This document shows, piece by piece, positions 61,804 through 64,000 of a stretch of 64,000 nucleotides of DNA (position 1 is the stretch's first letter; the number at the start of each line of letters is the position of its first letter). The position numbers and the translations under genes are program-made. A model generated the notes under the pieces. That model searched no databases and was not told the DNA's origin. It was given only the letters and a program-made list of their open reading frames with translations. The stretch is from contig JBALVY010000001.1 in NCBI GenBank assembly GCA_036960375.1, forward strand, positions 1-64,000. The letters are read 5' to 3'. Source of the stretch: CAWVSB01 sp036960375. GTDB lineage: Bacteria > Pseudomonadota > Gammaproteobacteria > Pseudomonadales > CAWVSB01.

Positions 61804-63678
61804 ATGAAAAAAGCGCTGGTTATTGTCATCGTTATTATTGGGCTGGTATTTATTGGTAGCTTGTTTTTCGAAGATACTCGGCAACTGCCTTCAATGGTAG
61901 ATACTACCGAGCGCACGGCCGAGCCGTCATCCACACGGAACTCTCCTGCAGGCACCTTTACCGGCTTTGCTGATCGCTATAATACGCAAGCCTGGTTAGG
62001 TATCCCCTTTGCTCAGGCTCCCATCGGTGATTTGCGCTGGCGAGCACCAAGAGCAATCACTACCACCGCCCAACCACTCGAAGCGCTTAGCTATGGCTCG
62101 CCCTGCATTCAGTATTGGGGACCTCTATCCGGTCTAACGGGAACTGAGGGCGAAGTTGCTGGCGATGAAGACTGCCTGTTTCTTAACATTTGGGCACCCA
62201 CAAGTGATGCACAAAGCGTAGCCCAGGGCGACCAACGACTACCAGTGATGGTGTGGATACACGGCGGCGGCAATACCATTGGTACCGCTAATACCTATCA
62301 AGGGCATCATTTAGCTGGCAGCCAGGAGGTTGTTTTTGTTGCCCTCAACTATCGCATGGGAGTTTTGGGCTGGCTGGGCCATGAGGCCATTCGCAATACA
62401 TCAGAAACGCTGGAAGATGCCTCTGGCAACTACGGTACGCTGGATATGATAGCGGCACTAAAATGGGTGCAAAAAAATATATCGGCTTTTGGTGGCGACC
62501 CCGACAATGTCACTATTTTTGGCGAGTCGGCCGGTGGTCGTGATACTTATTCGCTGATTGGTTCACCGCGGGCTGCTGGCTTGTTCCACAAGGCCATAGT
62601 ACAAAGCGGCTCTAATGGTACGACCATAAAAAGTCGTGCTGAAAACTATCGAGACGATACTGAACCTGGCGCAAGCCTCAGCTCCAACGAATTTATCAAC
62701 GGCGTACTGGTCAGGCAAAACCGAGCTGAAAATCGTGAAGAGGCAAAGACTCTTATAAACTCGATGAGCGATGAGGAACTGATCGGCTTTATGCGTGATC
62801 AAAGTGTCGAGCAATTATTTAGTGCTATCGAAACGGCAGGATTTGGTATGTATTCGTCACCGCAAAACCTGCGTGATGGCCACGTTCTTCCGCTGGAATC
62901 TTTGCTTGAACGGTTTGACGACCCGGCTAAGTACAATGCAGTGCCCATGATATTGGGCACCAACCGTGACGAAGCCAAAGTATTTTTGGCTCAAGACCCT
63001 CGTTTTGTGTCTCAATGGTTTGGCGTCATACCGCGTATTGATGACCAGGCAGTCTACGATCATCACGCTGCCTATCTGTCCGACCAATGGAAGGCCTTAT
63101 CGGTAGATGAAGCGGCGCTGATACTGAGCGAGACACAAGACGATGTGTATGCTTATCGCTTCGACTGGGACGAATCTCCGGTTAATTGGATGATCAACTT
63201 CCCTGCTCTTTTAGGCGCCGGCCACGGCCTGGAAATTAGCTATGTCTTTGGCGACTTCGTGGGCGGCATCAGTATTCCCTACCTTTTATCTGAAGAAAAC
63301 GAGCCCGGGCGCCTGGCGCTTTCCGATGCGATGATGAATTACTGGGGCGAGTTCGCGCATAACGGCAAACCCGGTCAAGGCCGCGACGGAAAACAAGCAG
63401 CCTGGACGCCCTGGAATAATGATGGTGATAAAATGATTGTATTTGATACCGAGGCCGACGGAGGGATTCGTATGAGCGATCTGTTGCTGACAGCCGAGAG
63501 CATCAAACAACGAATGACCAACGATGCGATGATCGCGAATCAGGAGGACTTATGTGGCTTATACGCCACGCTGTTTATCGACACCTATCAAACCACAGAG
63601 TTTGGAGACTTGGATGAATACCAAAACCTGGGACGTGATGGCTGTAGCGCCTATGATCCTTATGGCTTTACCGAGTAG
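61804..63678 (+). CDS. Type-B carboxylesterase/lipase
   Basis: 624 aa. Signal anchor at residues 5-20. Family landmarks: AWLGIPFAQAPIGDLRWRAP, EDCLFLNIWAP, VMVWIHGGG oxyanion region, nucleophile GESAGG (Ser242) in TIFGESAGGRDTYSLIG, a GTNRDEAKVF segment with the acid nearby, and a late GAGHGLEISYVFG with the His. Expected in the periplasm or outer membrane, hydrolysing carboxylic esters. A GGAATTCGACCGC leader precedes the ATG. Confidence 0.92.
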   Translation: MKKALVIVIVIIGLVFIGSLFFEDTRQLPSMVDTTERTAEPSSTRNSPAGTFTGFADRYNTQAWLGIPFAQAPIGDLRWRAPRAITTTAQPLEALSYGSPCIQYWGPLSGLTGTEGEVAGDEDCLFLNIWAPTSDAQSVAQGDQRLPVMVWIHGGGNTIGTANTYQGHHLAGSQEVVFVALNYRMGVLGWLGHEAIRNTSETLEDASGNYGTLDMIAALKWVQKNISAFGGDPDNVTIFGESAGGRDTYSLIGSPRAAGLFHKAIVQSGSNGTTIKSRAENYRDDTEPGASLSSNEFINGVLVRQNRAENREEAKTLINSMSDEELIGFMRDQSVEQLFSAIETAGFGMYSSPQNLRDGHVLPLESLLERFDDPAKYNAVPMILGTNRDEAKVFLAQDPRFVSQWFGVIPRIDDQAVYDHHAAYLSDQWKALSVDEAALILSETQDDVYAYRFDWDESPVNWMINFPALLGAGHGLEISYVFGDFVGGISIPYLLSEENEPGRLALSDAMMNYWGEFAHNGKPGQGRDGKQAAWTPWNNDGDKMIVFDTEADGGIRMSDLLLTAESIKQRMTNDAMIANQEDLCGLYATLFIDTYQTTEFGDLDEYQNLGRDGCSAYDPYGFTE

Positions 63679-63715
63679 CGAGGTGAGTATACGAAACGGC
63701 CAATACCGCCGTTAT

Positions 63716-64000
63716 TTATTCGTCTACAATCTCGTTGCGCAAAAGCCCTAAATAAGTGCCAAAGCTCGTTACCACATCGCCCTCTTGTAAATAAGCCCAG
63801 GGGCTCCATAAAGTGGCTATATGGAACATCACACCCGCCGGCGTACCGGTGAGAATAAGAGTCCCCGCCGGTATGCTTTGGCAATCTGTAATATAGACAA
63901 TCGCCGGCCCATTTTGATACGGAGACTGGCAATCTGCCAAGGCTCGGGCAAGTAATTCCTGAGGGGACCAGACCATTTTATCTGCGCCGGTCTGTTGCCG
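63716..64000 (-). CDS. Fumarylacetoacetate hydrolase family protein, 3-prime part
   Basis: Open to the window edge, so only the last 95 or so residues are seen. ADKMVWSPQELLARALADCQ, then SIPAGTLILTGTPAGV, match the conserved end of FAH-domain proteins (the SxxELIAxxS and GDxxxTGTPxGV motifs). The family includes hydrolases and decarboxylases of acylpyruvates. Convergent with the carboxylesterase gene, 37 bp apart. The 5-prime part is outside the window. Confidence 0.88.
   Translation of the reverse strand, partial: RQQTGADKMVWSPQELLARALADCQSPYQNGPAIVYITDCQSIPAGTLILTGTPAGVMFHIATLWSPWAYLQEGDVVTSFGTYLGLLRNEIVDE

Noticed and set aside
1..64000. Prophage, CRISPR array, tRNA or rRNA genes
   Set aside because: Looked for structural phage genes, regularly spaced repeats, and cloverleaf or rRNA sequences. 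None seen.

Overview
The window looks like a chromosomal segment of a marine gammaproteobacterium, probably from the Cellvibrionales/Spongiibacteraceae/Halieaceae neighbourhood. That is inference from gene content: TonB receptor with an ECF sigma/FecR pair, many lipoproteins, HME-type RND efflux, SLC13 carrier, OleA-like thiolase and a TIGR02647 protein. Base composition is mixed, near 50% GC by eye. I see no rRNA, tRNA, CRISPR array, integrase or complete insertion sequence.

Layout. (1) 1-9 kb is an unstable accessory stretch. After a CNNM/CBS membrane protein come an IS6-family transposase remnant, two decayed UPF0114 (YqhA-like) copies, two divergent members of a secreted GWCLSTD family, small secreted proteins or lipoproteins with partial duplicates, scattered short repeats, and two toxin-antitoxin modules. 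One module has a frameshifted toxin and is followed by an attC-like integron recombination site. (2) 9-21 kb: an SDR, an orphan OleA-like thiolase, an exported YtcJ-type amidohydrolase, a five-gene operon of small lipoproteins/secreted proteins (four of them distantly alike), a membrane-anchored NAD(P)-binding protein, an ABC exporter, a bicupin divergent from a LysR regulator, and a third toxin-antitoxin module. (3) 21-29 kb: a mosaic, decayed esterase copy, a second YtcJ-type lipoprotein, the intact esterase, and an M48-TPR protease with a secreted partner. A 112-bp identical direct repeat lies at both edges. (4) 29-40 kb: a glutaredoxin, then a divergent cluster. One arm has a BTAD/AAA (SARP-like) regulator, a DUF4242 protein, OsmC and a flavin monooxygenase. 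The other has a cysteine synthase-glutaredoxin fusion, an isopenicillin-N-synthase-like dioxygenase, an AhpD-like protein and a small membrane protein. (5) 40-52 kb: a membrane-linked hydrolase, an exported M28 peptidase, an ECF sigma factor with a shortened FecR, a TonB receptor, an SLC13 dicarboxylate carrier and an exported fumarase/aspartase-superfamily lyase. (6) 52-57 kb: an HME-RND efflux pair with a His/Cys-rich small protein and no outer-membrane partner. (7) 57-64 kb: a secreted protein, an M19 dipeptidase, a class II aldolase-like protein, a Crp/Fnr regulator, TIGR02647, a type-B carboxylesterase and the 3-prime end of an FAH-family gene.

The two most promising candidate systems are the 40-52 kb set and the 30-40 kb set. 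The first could bring a substrate in through TonB, cleave it outside the cytoplasm with hydrolases and a fumarate-type lyase, and import the dicarboxylate. The second is a thiol/redox cluster whose two arms share an ACCACGCT promoter motif. Both functions are inferred from domains and gene order only.
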